64,000 bases of DNA from Mermis nigrescens (lineage: Eukaryota > Nematoda > Enoplea > Mermithida > Mermithidae). Position numbers and translations under genes: made by a program. The DNA lies in NCBI GenBank assembly GCA_036768485.1, contig JAVLUZ010000261.1, positions 1 through 64,000 on the forward strand, given 5' to 3'. The first letter of the stretch is position 1. The number at the start of each line of letters is the position of its first letter. Below the pieces are notes generated by a model that was not told the DNA's origin, did no database searches, and worked only from the letters and a program-made list of their open reading frames with translations. Shown one piece after another: positions 11,066 through 57,041 of this stretch.

Positions 11066-13270
11066 TAGAGCTGCACTCGGGTACCCGAATGGGTACCCGA
11101 GTATCCGAGTACCCGGGTATACCCGGGTACCCGAATCCCCTGATATAAACTGGAAAATTTGCACTGCAGTTATGCAATATATATGTGCTAAGAATTGAAT
11201 TAGGAAGCTAGAAACATATTGTTTCTAAAGTGCGACTGAATCACAATGTAAATGTGATTTGATATAATCAACCGTAAAATGTTAAATAAGCGAGTCTGTT
11301 TATATTTCCTATTATTAAAATATATCGCGCATACGGTCTAGGCATATTCCATTATTCAGCTCTTTAGTTACATTATTTTATTTGTGCCTTTATTCTTCTT
11401 ATTCTTCCTTGCAAACAAATTTAAACAAGAAATTATCTGTTAGCGACGCTTTTTTATAATTCATTCACTTCTGTGACCATTATATAAATTTAAACTGCAA
11501 CTTTCATTCACATCGTGCGCGCAACTGTTTTAGTTAGACCTGGTTCAAAGCCTATCGATGTTCCAAATGCAGTCAGCCATAGGCGTAGCCAGGGGGCATT
11601 GGGGGTACCTGCCCCCCCGAAATTTTTCAGAAATATTGCTGATTTTTTTGTTGCAATAATGTATGTCCAGAAAACTAAGTTCAAAAAGGCAAAAGCTTCA
11701 AAATTTTCCGCGCCGAGTCATTATTTATTGCTATATAGATCCAACAAATTTAAAAGCTGATTCAGCTAAAATAATCCAGCACTCCACATCACTTTAGTAA
11801 TTTAATGCACTATTTGTTCGTTGAATGAAACTGCGCATGCTTGTTGAGCATGATAGTAAAAGTGCGAAAATGATTGTGAACCAGTTTGTCTATTCTCTGC
11901 TTTGTTTGTCTTTTGTGTACCAGTTTGTTTATTCTTTGCTTCGTTTATCTTTCTTTACAAGGACACATAATCCTATTTTAATTGGAAGGAATGGCCAGAT
12001 AATCTTATGTTTTTGCGCATTTCTTGTTCTATGAACTGCATTTTGTTAATTAGAAGGCCACAAATGGGCCTGAGAAGGGTAAGGACAAAATTTTCATGGA
12101 TACATCTTTCTATATCTTATTGGCAGCGACCCGTTGCTGCGCTATGTACTCAGCAGAGGTCGAAAAGCGCATTTCAGATCAGTTTGTGCAATGTAGGAAT
12201 TAATCAATTTTAAGTGTTTTTGGGCTTGATTCCGAACCGAGATTTGGCCGATTTTGCGAAAATTTTAACGTTACTATTCAACATTAAAACTTTCTTTTAC
12301 AAAATTTTCCGGGACTCTGCCCCGGATCCCGCTCGCCACCTCAGACGTCCCGCAGCCATTAAATCTCGTTGTACATGTGCAACGAGATTATAGGGAGAAC
12401 AAGCCAGGTAAAAGGATTAGGAATTTCTAAAAATTTCCGGCGTTTCGCGCCGGCATTAATTTGTCTGTTTTGTATGTTTTAAGCGGTATAAATTGAGTTT
12501 AATGTGCAAAAACGTCAAAATTTTCCGGCGCATAGCGCCGCCAGTTACTGTTCTTTCTTTTTGTAAAGCTCCAGCATTGCGTTAAAAGCCTGTATCACTC
12601 AGAATATCTTCAGTCAAAGGTAGTAATTCGCTGTTTTCTTCTTAGAAGCTTGAATTGTCAAAACTGTTTTGTACAAATTTGGTAATTTTCCGCTCTATCA
12701 GATTATTAGTATTCACAGAGCTACAAACTATTAAGGGTTGAAAAATGACTAAATTTCTTGGCACTTTGCGCCACTTATGAATTCCGAACTGTTTGTCAAT
12801 AGAAAGGCCGTAAATTCTACATGAAAACGTTTATGCCCCCCGAACCAAAATTCTGACTACGTCTCTGCAGTCAGCTCCAGATAGACTTTGACTTGTTTTT
12901 GAATAAATTTTCATTTCCGGTTGATTTCAAAATTGCTTTTCGTCAATGTGTTTTCCTGCTTCAAATGTTTAAATGACGCTGTGAAGATACAAAACCTGCT
13001 TCACAATTTTTTGCTTTGAATTATGAAAATGACTTAAATTTAATTAAATGCATACGAATTCTTCAGATTAAAGCCTTAATTCAATTTAATCTTGCATTAA
13101 TTTTTCAATAATTTTACTGCTTAAATATCACTTTGCCCTAGACCTCACTGTCAACCGTAAATAAACGAAGTTCACTGCATTCTCTTTTATCTAAGGTCCT
13201 ACCCGGGTATACCCGGGTAATGAAATAGCCAGGTACCCGGGTAGTAAAATTTGCAAAGTGTGCAACTCTA
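11066..13270. mobile_element. hAT-like element B with GGGTACCC arrays
   Basis: Ends are TAGAGCTGCAC and, inverted, TAGAGTTGCAC. An 8-bp duplication GTAATAAT flanks it (11058-11065 and 13271-13278). Inside the left end (11080-11140) and right end (13199-13250) lie arrays built from the palindromic words GGGTACCCG and CCCGGGTA. The 2,205-bp element has no transposase ORF and carries a second hAT-like element at 11578-12867. It interrupts the Gypsy-1 frame directly after the LGLVNYY motif. Confidence 0.92.
11578..12867. mobile_element. hAT-like element B2, nested inside element B
   Basis: The left end CATAGGCGTAGCCAG and inverted right end CAGAGACGTAGTCAG match at 12 of 15 positions. The 8-bp duplication CAGTCAGC is present at 11570-11577 and 12868-12875. 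Runs of G or C follow the TIRs. Inside are several short GC-rich hairpins (TTCCGGCGTTTCGCGCCGG near 12437, TTCCGGCGCATAGCGCCG near 12522). Short ORFs show no transposase motif. Confidence 0.85.
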
Positions 13271-13278
13271 GTAATAAT

Positions 13279-14060
13279 TAACTAAGCCTAGGAAGCTTTT
13301 AAGCTCAGTAACCGATGTTGGTCTTGACATCTTTTCTATAGCAGCCACTTCTGATGGGTTGACTTTTAGCCCATTTTGATCGATTATATGTCCTAAATAA
13401 TTAACTTCCGGCAATGCAAACTCGCACTTTTTCAGCTTGAGTGTTAGTCCAGCTTCTTTTAATCGATTAAAGACATTTTGTAGGTCTTCTAGGTGGAATG
13501 GTAGGTCTTTCCCACAAATGAGTATATCATCTAGGTAAACGGAGCATTTTTTCCAATTTAAGTTATGTAACACTCGTTCCATTGTTCGTTGGAATGTGGC
13601 TGGGCCGTTGAACAGGCTAACTGTTAAAAGCTGTTTTTGGTTAATCTGTTTCAATTAATTCTATCTGATGGTACCCCTGTTCGAGGTCGAGTGTTGTGAA
13701 AATTTTAGCTCCTTTTAATTGTCCGAAAATATCGTCGATTCTTGGTAATGGGTATGCGTCTTTTGTTGTGAGTTCATTTAATTTTCTGTATTCAAAGCAG
13801 AAACGCTTAGTCCCATCTTTTTTGTCAGCTAAAACGATTGGTGAACTACATGGACTTTTTGAGGGACGTATGATTCCATCGTTTAGCATACGGTTAATAT
13901 GTTCTTCAACGACTTGGCGTTTAGCAAATGGTAATCCGTAGGGTGGTTGAGAAACGGGTCTATGATTTCCTGTATCGATTCCATGTTTAATTATTTTTGT
14001 TCGTCCTAAGGCGCATCCGATTCCAAAAATTTCGCGATTTTCGGTCAAAACTGATATTAA
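13279..14060 (-). pseudogene. Gypsy-1 reverse transcriptase, frameshifted
   Basis: Two overlapping frames (13641-14048 and 13268-13654) together cover most of a Ty3/Gypsy RT. The first has the N-terminal fingers (MLNDGIIRPSKSPCSSPIVL), the LRKLNELT-like motif and TTLDLEQGYHQIEL with the first catalytic Asp. The second has FNGPATFQRTMERVL, the active site VYLDDILI with both Asp present, and LGHIIDQNGLKVNP. The frames do not join cleanly near 13650, where a few residues are missing, so the copy is broken. It continues toward RNase H beyond hAT-like element B. Confidence 0.9.
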
Positions 14061-14225
14061 TGATTTTTGACCTTCTGGCGATAATATATGCTGTAATTTC
14101 TCACTTATTTCTTTTTAAAATTCTTTTTCTGCTGATATATTTTCTGCTTCTATCTGAGTTTGATGCTTATTTTTCGCCACTTTAACCAGAGTTGCGATTT
14201 TCCTGTTTGCATAAACCGTCACTGG

Positions 14226-14465
14226 TTAATTGGTCACATTAACAATTGGTATCTGACTCATAAGATTGCTTTTTGTTATTTTTAGCCGATAGCTTGGTAT
14301 ATAAAGTGAATTAGAGCGGCGAAATTTGTCATATGCACTTATATTTATCCAGGAATCAGAATCGTAAACAATGGCATTTTTGTATGAAACATTCGCTAGA
14401 CATATGGATGTAGGAGGTATTTTGACTGTGTCTCTCATCAGAGCAGTCGCGTGAATTTCCTCCAT
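14226..14465 (-). pseudogene. Gypsy-1 protease-RT linker fragment
   Basis: This open stretch lies between the protease and RT frames of Gypsy-1. It contains CLANVSYKNAIVYDSDSWI and reads like the spacer that follows the protease in Ty3/Gypsy polyproteins. The assignment rests on position, not on a motif. Sequence to 14049 continues in other frames toward RT. Confidence 0.45.
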
Positions 14466-14553
14466 CTCATCATTAAAGTCATTTTGAAGCGATTTTTCAT
14501 ATTGAAATTGTGCACGTATTTCTTCTTTTCTTTGTAAATGAGCTAGTTCTTGA

Positions 14554-15314
14554 TTAACTAGCTGTGGATTGTTTTTTCAATTTTTTTCTTTGTTGACATG
14601 CTACTTCCGCTAAAACGTGTTCATGATGCTGTAAGTAAGACTTGAGTTCATTGCGCTTGAGAAAATGAACAATAGCATCATCAAATGAAATTAAACGATT
14701 TTCCATGTCAATTAAAATGCACGGTCTGCTTTCACATATTTTTAGCATGCCATCCCACCCCAAAATGAGTGGGTGAGGGCAGCATTTCATCACATAGGAT
14801 AAAATCGGAAAAATCTTTCCGTTTATGATAAAATTTTCAATAACTGCTCCTTCCACTCGCATAGCATGACTCGTAATTCCGAGTATTTGAATATTTTCAT
14901 CATATGGTAGCTGTTTTGGCATTTTGCGATAGCCATCATTAATTTTGCAGCACCTGTGTCAATTAAAGTTTCATATTTGAGTCCATAATCTAAGGTTAGC
15001 CATACTATTGGGTCTGAATTAAGCTTAGAATTAGTGTGATGGGCGTAATAAATTGGATGACGAACTCGTAAGTCAATAGGTCGATCTTCTCTATTTCTGG
15101 GGTTGTGCATAGCCGTACCTGAGTTGCGACGTGGCATATGTTGTCTTTGTCGCGTGGAACATATCGCCACTAGGCAACGACATAAGACAGCGACCAAGCC
15201 GCAAGACCACTCAAAAGCTAGACAACAAATCCCATATCGAAGCCCAAAATAGGTCGCAAGTATAACGATGATAAGAATAACGATCCAAAAAACTGCGCTC
15301 GTTAAGCTGTCCAT
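14554..15314 (-). pseudogene. Gypsy-1 protease region with hydrophobic leader
   Basis: Two frames (14823-15314 and 14554-14922) make up this part. The upstream frame begins with a hydrophobic segment (VFWIVILIIVILATYFGL), then a basic region and the aspartic protease motif TLIDTGAAK. The downstream frame continues with the flap-like region and PLILGWDGML, typical of Gypsy proteases. A frameshift separates them near 14920. No gag with zinc knuckles is seen before TSR1 starts at 15697, so the element is truncated at its 5' end. The hydrophobic leader is unusual for this position and may come from flanking sequence. Confidence 0.75.
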
Positions 15315-15696
15315 AAATCCTTCTGTTAGAGATGAGAATATGAGAATAAGTGCGCTCCACCCTGTGCTAATCCGCTAACTGACTGTCGCATTTGATATAT
15401 TGATAAGCCGTTGATATCTTCAATGCCGTCACGCAGACTGTACCTGTAGATGTTCTGTGAAAGTGATTTTGCTTTTCGTCCCTTTTCCACTTCATTCTCA
15501 TCAAGTTAGTCTCAACTTTTCCATTTTCCCAAAGATTGTCTCAATTTCTGAACAAAAATATTAAGCCTTTTGATTTATTATTTTTTATCCACTTTGCTGT
15601 AATCTTTCCACATATTAGAAAGTCAGTCGGCTTCCATTATTTGTCTTATATTAATTATAAACAAATCGCTATCAGTCTTAACGCCAAATTGCCTGA
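15315..15696 (+). promoter_or_regulatory. Probable TSR1 5' flank and promoter
   Basis: This 382-bp gap lies between the truncated Gypsy-1 and the TSR1 start codon. It holds two arthropod-type initiator words, TCAGTC at 15623-15628 and 15672-15677, the second only ~20 bp before the ATG. No clear TATA box is placed 25-30 bp ahead of either. The assignment is by position and weak motifs only. Confidence 0.35.
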
Positions 15697-49546
<33,850 letters not shown>

Positions 49547-49623
49547 AGATATCGTTCCGAATTTTAATACAAAAGTGCTAAGGAAACTGTGTAATACGAA
49601 ACAGGGTTTTATACATATGTAGG

Positions 49624-49862
49624 CATAGATGGGCGGCACCAAAGTTCTTGGGGATCGGGGGTGCAAGATTTTTTCGATGGTCAAAAATGGCGTTAAAAAT
49701 GGCGGTATGGCGAAAAAACATCATTTTCAAACGTTTCTCATCGAGCACTATCCATTGGCATCAAAAAATTGCGCAAAAAACAAAAAAAAGTTTCAAAAAT
49801 TGAATTCTGGGGGTATTTAGGTTTTTGGGGGTTGCATACCCCTACCCCCACGCCCAGGTATG
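49624..49862 (+). mobile_element. MITE family 1 copy just after TSR1
   Basis: It begins CATAGATGGGCGGCACC 78 bp after the TSR1 stop codon and ends CGCCCAGGTATG. The flanks TATGTAGG and TGTATAGG are only partly alike. It may supply or disrupt 3' UTR sequence. Confidence 0.83.
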
Positions 49863-50171
49863 TGTATAGGTATGTGAATTGTAAAGGTAATTTGCAATGG
49901 TAACGTAGCGCATGTAGTAAGTCTGGTTGGCTGTACGCCATGCCACATGAACGTCGTAGGGCCTGGAGTTGAAGGGTGTTCAGCTTCGGTGAGTAAAAAT
50001 CGAATCATCTTTGACTATAAAACTATTTGCATGCACCGTTTTAAATGATTTATGTATATTTTGGAGTAAATATTGACATTCTTGGCGTTTCGCAAATGCT
50101 TGACGTTAATTTAAGTATCGGAAAGATGATATAACGTTGCGGCCACACGTGGAGGGTATATTCCCCAGAAG

Positions 50172-50436
50172 CACACTCTGGGCGTGGGGGGTATGCACCC
50201 CCAGAAACCAAAATACCTCCCCCCCCAGAAATCAAAATACCCCCCCCAGAATTCAATTTTTGAAAATTTTTTTCGTTTTTTTTCGCAATTTTTTGATGCC
50301 AATGGATAGTGCTTGATGAGAAACGTCGAAAAATGGTGTTTTTATCGCCATACCACCATTTTTAAGGCCATTTTTCGACTTTCAAAAAATCTTGCACCCC
50401 CCCCCTCCGCCAGAATTTTCTTGCTGCCCACGTATG
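50172..50436 (-). mobile_element. MITE family 1 copy with duplicated G-run
   Basis: The 265-bp element is flanked by a perfect CCCAGAAG duplication (50164-50171 and 50437-50444). The phrase CCAGAAATCAAAATACC occurs twice near its left end, a small internal duplication. Confidence 0.92.
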
Positions 50437-50445
50437 CCCAGAAGG

Positions 50446-50630
50446 CCTAATTTCCCCCAGAAAGCAACATACTCTCCCCAGAATTGAATTTTTGAAAAGA
50501 AAATTTTTCGCAATTTTTTGATGCTATTGGATAGTGCTCGATGAGAAACGTTAAAAATGGCTTTTTTCCATGAGACCAATTTTTGACCTTTGCACCCCCC
50601 CCTCCTAGAATTTTGGTGTAATACCTATAA
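50446..50630 (-). mobile_element. Truncated MITE family 1 copy
   Basis: It abuts the copy at 50172-50436 and shows the same interior (GGATAGTGCTCGATGAGAAA) but lacks a clear left end. Confidence 0.7.
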
Positions 50631-50994
50631 TCTATTTCTCGAAACCTTGCGCATAAAAATAAACTTTCAGCACTCGAGCGAGTAGCTGCAAAAGTGTGTT
50701 GTAAGTAGTGATGTAAAAGATCATCTGGATCTGATCTTTTTAACCAGATTCAGATCCAGATCCAGATCATCTGGATCTGGATCTGGTTATTTTCTGATCT
50801 GGTTATCTGATCTGTATCTGGATCTGCCAGAAAATCAGAACCCGATCTTTATCTGGATCTGGATCTGTTTGGTCAAGTTATATCTGGTTAAACAGATCAG
50901 AAAGTTATTCTTGCACGATGGTAGGTATTCTTTCTGTTTTACGATTTACTGTAGATAGGTTATTTAATTAGTCGTAGCCTTACATGCATGGATT

Positions 50995-51450
50995 GTGTCC
51001 CAACAGCCCTACCAGTCCCAACAGCCCCACTGTCCCAACAGCCCACCATCCCAACAGCCCCACCAAAAAATCCCAACAGCCCCACCTATAAATCCCAACA
51101 GCCCCACCCATCCCAACAGCCCCACCAGTCACAACAGCCCACCGTCCCAATAGCCCCACCAATAATTCTAACAGCCACACCAATCCCAACAGCCCCACCA
51201 ATAATTCCAACAGCCACACCAATCCCAACAGCCCCACCAATCCCAACAGCCCCACCAATCCCAACAGCCCCACCAATCCCAACAGCCGTACAAATCCCAA
51301 CAGTCCCACCGTCCCACCAACCCCACCGTTCCAACAGCCCCACCGTCTTAACAGCCCCACCAATAATCTCAACAGCCCCACCAGTCTCAGGAACCCCACC
51401 TATTCCCAGGTTGATCCACCGTTTCAGCAGTCCTACGGTTCCAACAGTCG
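50995..51450. repeat. 18-bp minisatellite, CCCAACAGCCCCACCAAT
   Basis: About 25 copies of the 18-bp unit and shortened forms. ORFs across it (Pro/Thr-rich on one strand, Gly/Leu-rich on the other) reflect the repeat. Confidence 0.93.
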
Positions 51451-52119
51451 CACTGTCCTAAGCACACATAAGCGTGGGGGAAGGGATGTTTAGAGTTAAA
51501 CCCCCAACCCGAAATTCTGGTAATCCCCCAAATTATGTTAGACCCCCAGAACTTTATTTTTAGCACATTTCTCGGTCACTTTAAGCCAACAGACCTACAG
51601 AATTTGTTCGCTGCCAATGTTGGTTCCAACTGTCCCACTGTTATAATCATAGATGCACAGCACGATCGGTCTGGAGAAGGAGTTTTGAGCCAAAAATTGA
51701 CCTCAAAACTGGTATTAATGTTAAAATTGCGTAAAAAACTACGCTAATCCACAGTTTCTGGCTATTTTGAAGCAGATAGCGTGAAAGTTTTGATTTTCAT
51801 TTAATTTTAGCACTTATCTTTCCTTTTTCACTAAAACATTTTTTATTTTTTCTGGCAGTGTAAAGTAGACCATAATGAGCAGGAATCCAATCTTGCGAAA
51901 TGACTCGAATGAGGCAAAATCCTGAATTGCGCACAAATGCTGAAGCTTCAATTCTGGCAGGTTTACCAGTTTCTCAGGTAGTCTTATTCTGAAAATGTAA
52001 ACATGCACACTCGTTTAAGGTCTTGATGAAATATACGAATTCGGTAAATAGTCAAAAAAATATCTGTCATAAACAATTAATATTGCCTGATTTTATTATA
52101 TCGTATAATAGCGATTGCA

Positions 52120-52380
52120 GTAATGGTGAGGCTGCTGGGATTACTGGTGGGGCTGCTGGGACGGTGGGGCTGTTGGAACGGTAGGGCTTTTGGGATTGGT
52201 GGGGCTGTTAGGATTGGTGGGGCTGTTGGGATTGGTGGGGCTGTTAGGATTTGTGGGGCTGTAGGGATTGGTGGGGCTGTTGGGATTGGTGGGGCTGTTG
52301 TGATTATTGGTGGGGCTGTTGGAACGGTGGGACTGTTGGGACGGTGGGGCTGTTGGGACTAGTGAGGCTGTTGAGACATC
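52120..52380. repeat. Same 18-bp minisatellite, inverted
   Basis: About 13 copies of GGGGCTGTTGGGATTGGT, the reverse complement of the array at 50995-51450. Outside the two arrays are inverted words TGCATGGATTGTGTC (50985) and TGCATGGGTGATGTC (read inverted from 52388), so the pair may be the ends of a nested element. Confidence 0.9.
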
Positions 52381-53693
52381 ACCCATGCACGCGGGAGTGG
52401 GGAGAGGGGTCTGCTCGGGGTTTTACCCCCTAGATCTGTGCTGACCCCCTGAATGGCCAAAAAGTGCCGCTGACCCCCATAATTTTTTCCTTTCAGAAAA
52501 ATTTTTGAAGCTCTGCAGAAAAGTAACTTAAGTGATAAAAATGTATTGAAGGTTGTTTTTTGACATAAATTATCATCAGAATTGACCTTTGAGAGACTTT
52601 TTTGCCTAAAAATGGGAAAATCTTAAATTTTTTCGAAATATCTTTGTTGAAAAAGTTGTTTCAGTCGATTCGCAACATCGAGAAACGTCTAAAAACTTAG
52701 TGCCCATGGGCCATTTTTATCGCTTTTTTGATGTTTGAAAAAAAAATTTGACCTTGACACCCCAGAATTTCTATCCTGTACATGTATAGTTTTAGTAGGT
52801 GCATCTGTCATTTTTTATGAATTTTAACAGCGTTTTTCTTTGTAGAATTGAAATTAAGCTAATTTATTCATAGTATTGCATTTTGTGTTGTTAGGTAAAT
52901 GTATTGTTTGTTATTTGACAGTGATCCCCTGAAATAATACACCCTTTCTTTCTTACAAGCGATCGAAAGAAGCATTTGTTTCTCCTGTTTAACCACAATG
53001 TTGCCAAATTCCAGACATCTCACGTTCCTGTGAAAATTCAATGCCGTTTCGTTTATAAAGTTGTCAATTAAAGCTGTTGTAATAATTTTTACATTTTTAT
53101 GCCTCAATTTCATGCCCATTGGTACTTTTTAGACAATTTTACTGATATCATTATTATGCAAAAGCTCTAAAATGCAAATTTTCCTTGGCTCTGTCCCAGA
53201 CCTCTCTGGGGGAGGCTCTTATATTAGTCCTGCCACCCAAGACTCCCCAATCCATGTGGGCTCGGGCGCTTTACGTCCTCCTTTTCAGCAATACAAATTG
53301 CTGCACAAAAAAAATTTTTATCTGGATCTGTATCTGTATCTGGATCTTTTTAAATTTTGATCTGGCAAAACGATCTGGATCTGGATCTGGCTATTTTCTG
53401 ATCTGGTTATCTGATCTGGATCTGGATCTGTCAGAAAATCTGAACCCGATCTTTATCTGGATCTGGATCTGGGTAAAAATCTGGATCTTTTACATCACTA
53501 GTTGTAAGCAACGTACTGTAATACAATTTTACATAGCAAAACTTCATATGCTTACCAGTTGCTATGCACGGTATCATAACTTGCTTCACTTTAAACCGCA
53601 TTTCTAATCGATTTGCATTGATCCGGAAATTGTAATCCATGCACAAGGTTTCCTGAAATAGATTTTCCATATTGTATTTTGTCGGGTAATATT

Positions 53694-54744
53694 TGTAAAT
53701 ACAAAGGGTGCCCTATGTATGTATACGGAATCAACATAGGACACGGATGTATTTGCCTTCGAGAGTTACTTAGGTACGTAGGTACTTAAGTCTACGCTTA
53801 GCGCTGGCCCCGATCGCGCAGCCTGGGATCGCTTTGGATGTTTGGACCCTTGCAGACCCTACGGCTTTGATCCCCTCAGCCCTAATATTGCTGGCTGCTT
53901 CTGGTCGGGTGATCTCAGCAGCTACGCCCTAAGACCTAAGGCTACTTACCTAATCTCGGAATTTGCCGCGGAGGTCAGTTGACCTATCTCAAAGCTCAAG
54001 TTGAATATTTAACTTCTTTTCAAGGTTCGATTCTAACATAAATGTTTTTGGTTCCTAATACGTGTAGCACAATAGACTATGAAAACAACAACAATGAGCT
54101 CTACACTGATCAATCATCCTTAAAGATTAGATAATATTTTTGATCAATTTTTGGTTTAAGAAAAGATTTAAGACTTTCGAATAAAAGTAGCAATCACACG
54201 GAAATTACCTATCCTTCCACTCAGATGAGCTGAAATCCTCGACGTGGGCAATTATCGACCTAACCCTCGGTATATCCAAAAACCCCTGGGTAGGTTTTTC
54301 TTCAATTTATTCCAAACGCAGAATACACGGCCTATAGCCGGACACAAAATAAAGCAAAAGAAGAACGAAAACGTACGGACTATATACACGTACGGTGGCC
54401 AACCAGACTGCCAACAACACTAACTACATTGGCCTCAAGAGACCATTACAGTTAAATAAACAAAGTTCAAATTAACGTAATACTGATACACTTTTATCTC
54501 AGATCGAATGTTATCGATTACACAAGCGGTATGCATGAAACAGTTACTATTATCATACACTTAACTCCATGTTGATGGACAAGTATCTAAATCTTTTTTA
54601 TTATTGAAAATTGGGGAAAAAGTGGGAAGACCGAAGGCATAGCCCACAGTACACTATCGTAGATAGCTACTAGTATTGGCTATGTGATGTCTACCGCGAA
54701 CTGCTAAGGCAAGTTCGCCTATACGTGTAACTCTCGCAGTTACA
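53694..54744 (-). repeat. 3' LTR of Gypsy-2
   Basis: On the minus strand it starts TGTAACTGCGAGAGTTACAC at 54744 and ends with TTTACA at 53694, giving TG...CA ends and ~1,051 bp. Two homologues at 4928-5989 and 6723-7775 confirm the limits. In the plus direction it contains CTTAGCGCTGGCCCC near 53797 and AAGCTCAAGTTGAATATTTA near 53993. Confidence 0.88.
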
Positions 54745-54756
54745 CTCCCCCACGTA
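54745..54756 (-). other. Polypurine tract of Gypsy-2
   Basis: The minus strand reads GTGGGGGAG directly before the LTR start TGTAAC. This is the normal position and composition of the plus-strand DNA primer in LTR retroelements. Confidence 0.75.
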
Positions 54757-55538
54757 TAGAAAAAAATTAGAAACGAAGTGAAGAATTTTTCGGGGTCAAC
54801 CAACGCCAATGGCGTCTGCCACGCTTCTACAACTCGGCACTCCGGCGTTTGCAACGCCTCTACTCTGGCGTCTGCAACGCCTCATCCTGAGCAAACGTGA
54901 AAAAAACGAAAATAAAAGAACAAAAAAAATAACAAATAGCGATAACAAATAACGGTCAATGCATGACCTCGTTCGCACTCAGGAAAACTCTCAAGCAACA
55001 CTCTCAATGGCGCTAGGTATAACTATATTGTTGCCCGAGTAATGATGGACTCCAGTCTTGGACAGCATTGCATAATATTCGATCTCGCTGCCCAGTTAGC
55101 CTCCTTCAGTCCCCAGGTAATGAGAAAAATTTTGAATTGAAAAAGTTTAAGATTGGGTGTAAATTAACCCCTTGTCCGTTAAAGAGTTAAGATACCATAA
55201 TAGTAACACCGCTATTTGAGCAAAAAATTAAGATACGGAATGATAAGGCAAGATTATGCTGAGCAAAATTAAAGACACTGATGAGTTGAAACAAGAGGTA
55301 ATGATAAAACGAAAAATGGCAAATTATGCGAGATAACTGGGAAAATAAGAGCACCGTCAAAGAAAAATTTACAGCAAGAAAGAAAAAATGACAAGAGAAA
55401 AATTACACAGAAAATAAACGATACGTGAAGTCCTGGGATCCACATCAGGACGAAAAACGAAAAATGACAAAAAAGCTGCTGGTCGAATTCGACGCCTAAC
55501 GCAGAGTTCCAAAAAGTTCTGTGCGCCGAACTTGTGAA
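54757..55538 (-). other. Gypsy-2 region between ORF3 and the 3' LTR
   Basis: This stretch includes repeated AACGCC/GGCGTC words near 54800-54890 and short ORFs with no recognisable content. It is probably the 3' untranslated part or a decayed end of ORF3. Confidence 0.5.
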
Positions 55539-57041
55539 TTAATAGTGATCCTGATAATTGGCCTTCAAGCCACGTGGTTTTCTGCAACGTCGTTGACGTT
55601 GAAAATAGTCACGATCCGATTCAGGTTCGCGACGCATATTCAAACGCTTGCGATACTGGTATGGCGAGTGCCTACGCCCGTACATATGTTGGCGTAAGCG
55701 TTGATGTGGATTGACGGGTCGATCATCGTCTTCCTCTTCATCGTCGTCCTCATAGTCGTCTGCGTAATGACGCGGTATAGATTGCACCGGAGTGAATAAT
55801 TGCTCCGGAGTAAAACCAAATGTTTGTTCACGTGAAGATTCGCATGGACGCTGTTGTGATTGCGTAACAGGCCACGGTTTAGGCAATAGTGGACCTGGTC
55901 GAGGTTGTGGTTGATAGACCCCGGTGGCTGATTGATCTTGCTCCAATGGTGAACGATACGATTGGTCCCATTGTTGCCGTTGACAGGATTGCGACCAGCC
56001 CTGATGAGTTTTGCGGTTTGACTGTGGCGGACGGCGATATTCATAAGGCTGCTGCTGTTGCGGGCGCAACAGATGACCAGCATCGGCCTGTGAATATGCC
56101 TCGGAACGCTGATGCGATTCCGTAAATTGCTGTTGCCGCCGTTGGGTCTGCGGTCGTGTATGTGTCTGTATGTGTGGTTTTACTGGTGCCTGTGATTGTA
56201 CTTGTGATTGTGAGTGATGATGCATTTGAGCATATTGTTGCCGGGATGACTGCGGTTCTTCCCGCTTAGATCCTCTTTGGCTTGAACGTGCTCTTAATTT
56301 AGCTGCGACTTCAGCTTGAACAAGTCTTCTGACTCGTTGCTTTTCCAAATTCTTTAACCGACGCAGGGTATGCTCGGATTTCGTATCATAAAATCGATTC
56401 AATTTAGCCTTATGCTCGTCTTCCAACATATGTCGAACATCTGAGGTTTTGGCGAGAGAACTGGCGGCACATAATTTTGTCGCACGCCTTTTCATCTCTG
56501 AAGCAAGATTTTCACAATTGCGTTGTTCGATCGTCATGCGTGCTCGACGCATTTCAATTTGTGCCTCCAGAGATAGATTGACTTCGGGCATATCAAGGCT
56601 TGCTGAGGATCTACTTGGGTCCTGCAAGGATGCCTACCGTCTCTCTTTTTGAATTTTCTCTAACTCACCTTGAATTTGGTGTTTAAGGTAAAACACAGAT
56701 TTTTGGCGACCTCGGAAACGGTCAAATTGAACCGGAACTTCAAGTGGCGGATCAGTTGCTAAGCGAATTTGACGAATCATGTTATGTAAAATGGATGGAT
56801 TTTCGATTCGCCTCGTTAACTCCGGGAATTCCGGGAAGGCCTCTCTTGGCGAAGGTGTGTAAGATTTTCCAAGGAAAGCTACGCGCAACATACAACGTAG
56901 CTGCTCCACCATGCGCCAGCCTATTGCGGCATTGCCGTAGGCATACGCATAAAAGTGGAACTTTCTGTCCAAAAATTCCAAAAGCACTCTAGCGCGCATG
57001 ACGTCTATTGTTGAGAAGATCGTCATGAGTCGATACTCCAA
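55539..57041 (-). pseudogene. Gypsy-2 ORF3, C-terminal helical and Gln-rich part
   Basis: Two open stretches (56634-57041 and 55539-56627) share one frame and are separated by a single TAG at about 56634. The first (VLLEFLDRKFHFYAYAYGN, VPVQFDRFRGRQKS) has no known domain. The second begins with a charged helical region (LRRLKNLEKQRVRRLVQAEV) that could form a coiled coil. A Gln/His/Pro-rich segment follows, then an acidic run (YEDDDEEEDDD) and a basic tail. There is no transmembrane segment, so this is not an envelope protein. The composition suggests a nucleic-acid- or protein-binding region. Function unknown. Confidence 0.6.

Larger units (their letters stand above)
50706..53500. mobile_element. 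hAT-like element D with GATCTG arrays
   Basis: The exact 17-bp TIR TAGTGATGTAAAAGATC is present at both ends, with a perfect 8-bp duplication GTTGTAAG (50698-50705 and 53501-53508). Inside each end is an array of the overlapping words GATCTG and CAGATC (50730-50880 and 53318-53480), self-complementary between ends. The 2.8-kb interior contains a second inverted structure (50983-52388) and no transposase. Confidence 0.94.

Noticed and set aside
50980..51461. Pro/Thr-rich and Gly/Leu-rich long ORFs
   Set aside because: They follow the 18-bp minisatellite, whose length is a multiple of three and so keeps frames open.
50995..52380. Possible CRISPR array
   Set aside because: The repeat units are contiguous with no unique spacers, and the genome is eukaryotic.
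55889..56125. Plus-strand ORFs opposite ORF3
   Set aside because: They are shadows of the Gln-rich minus-strand frame, with no motif of their own.
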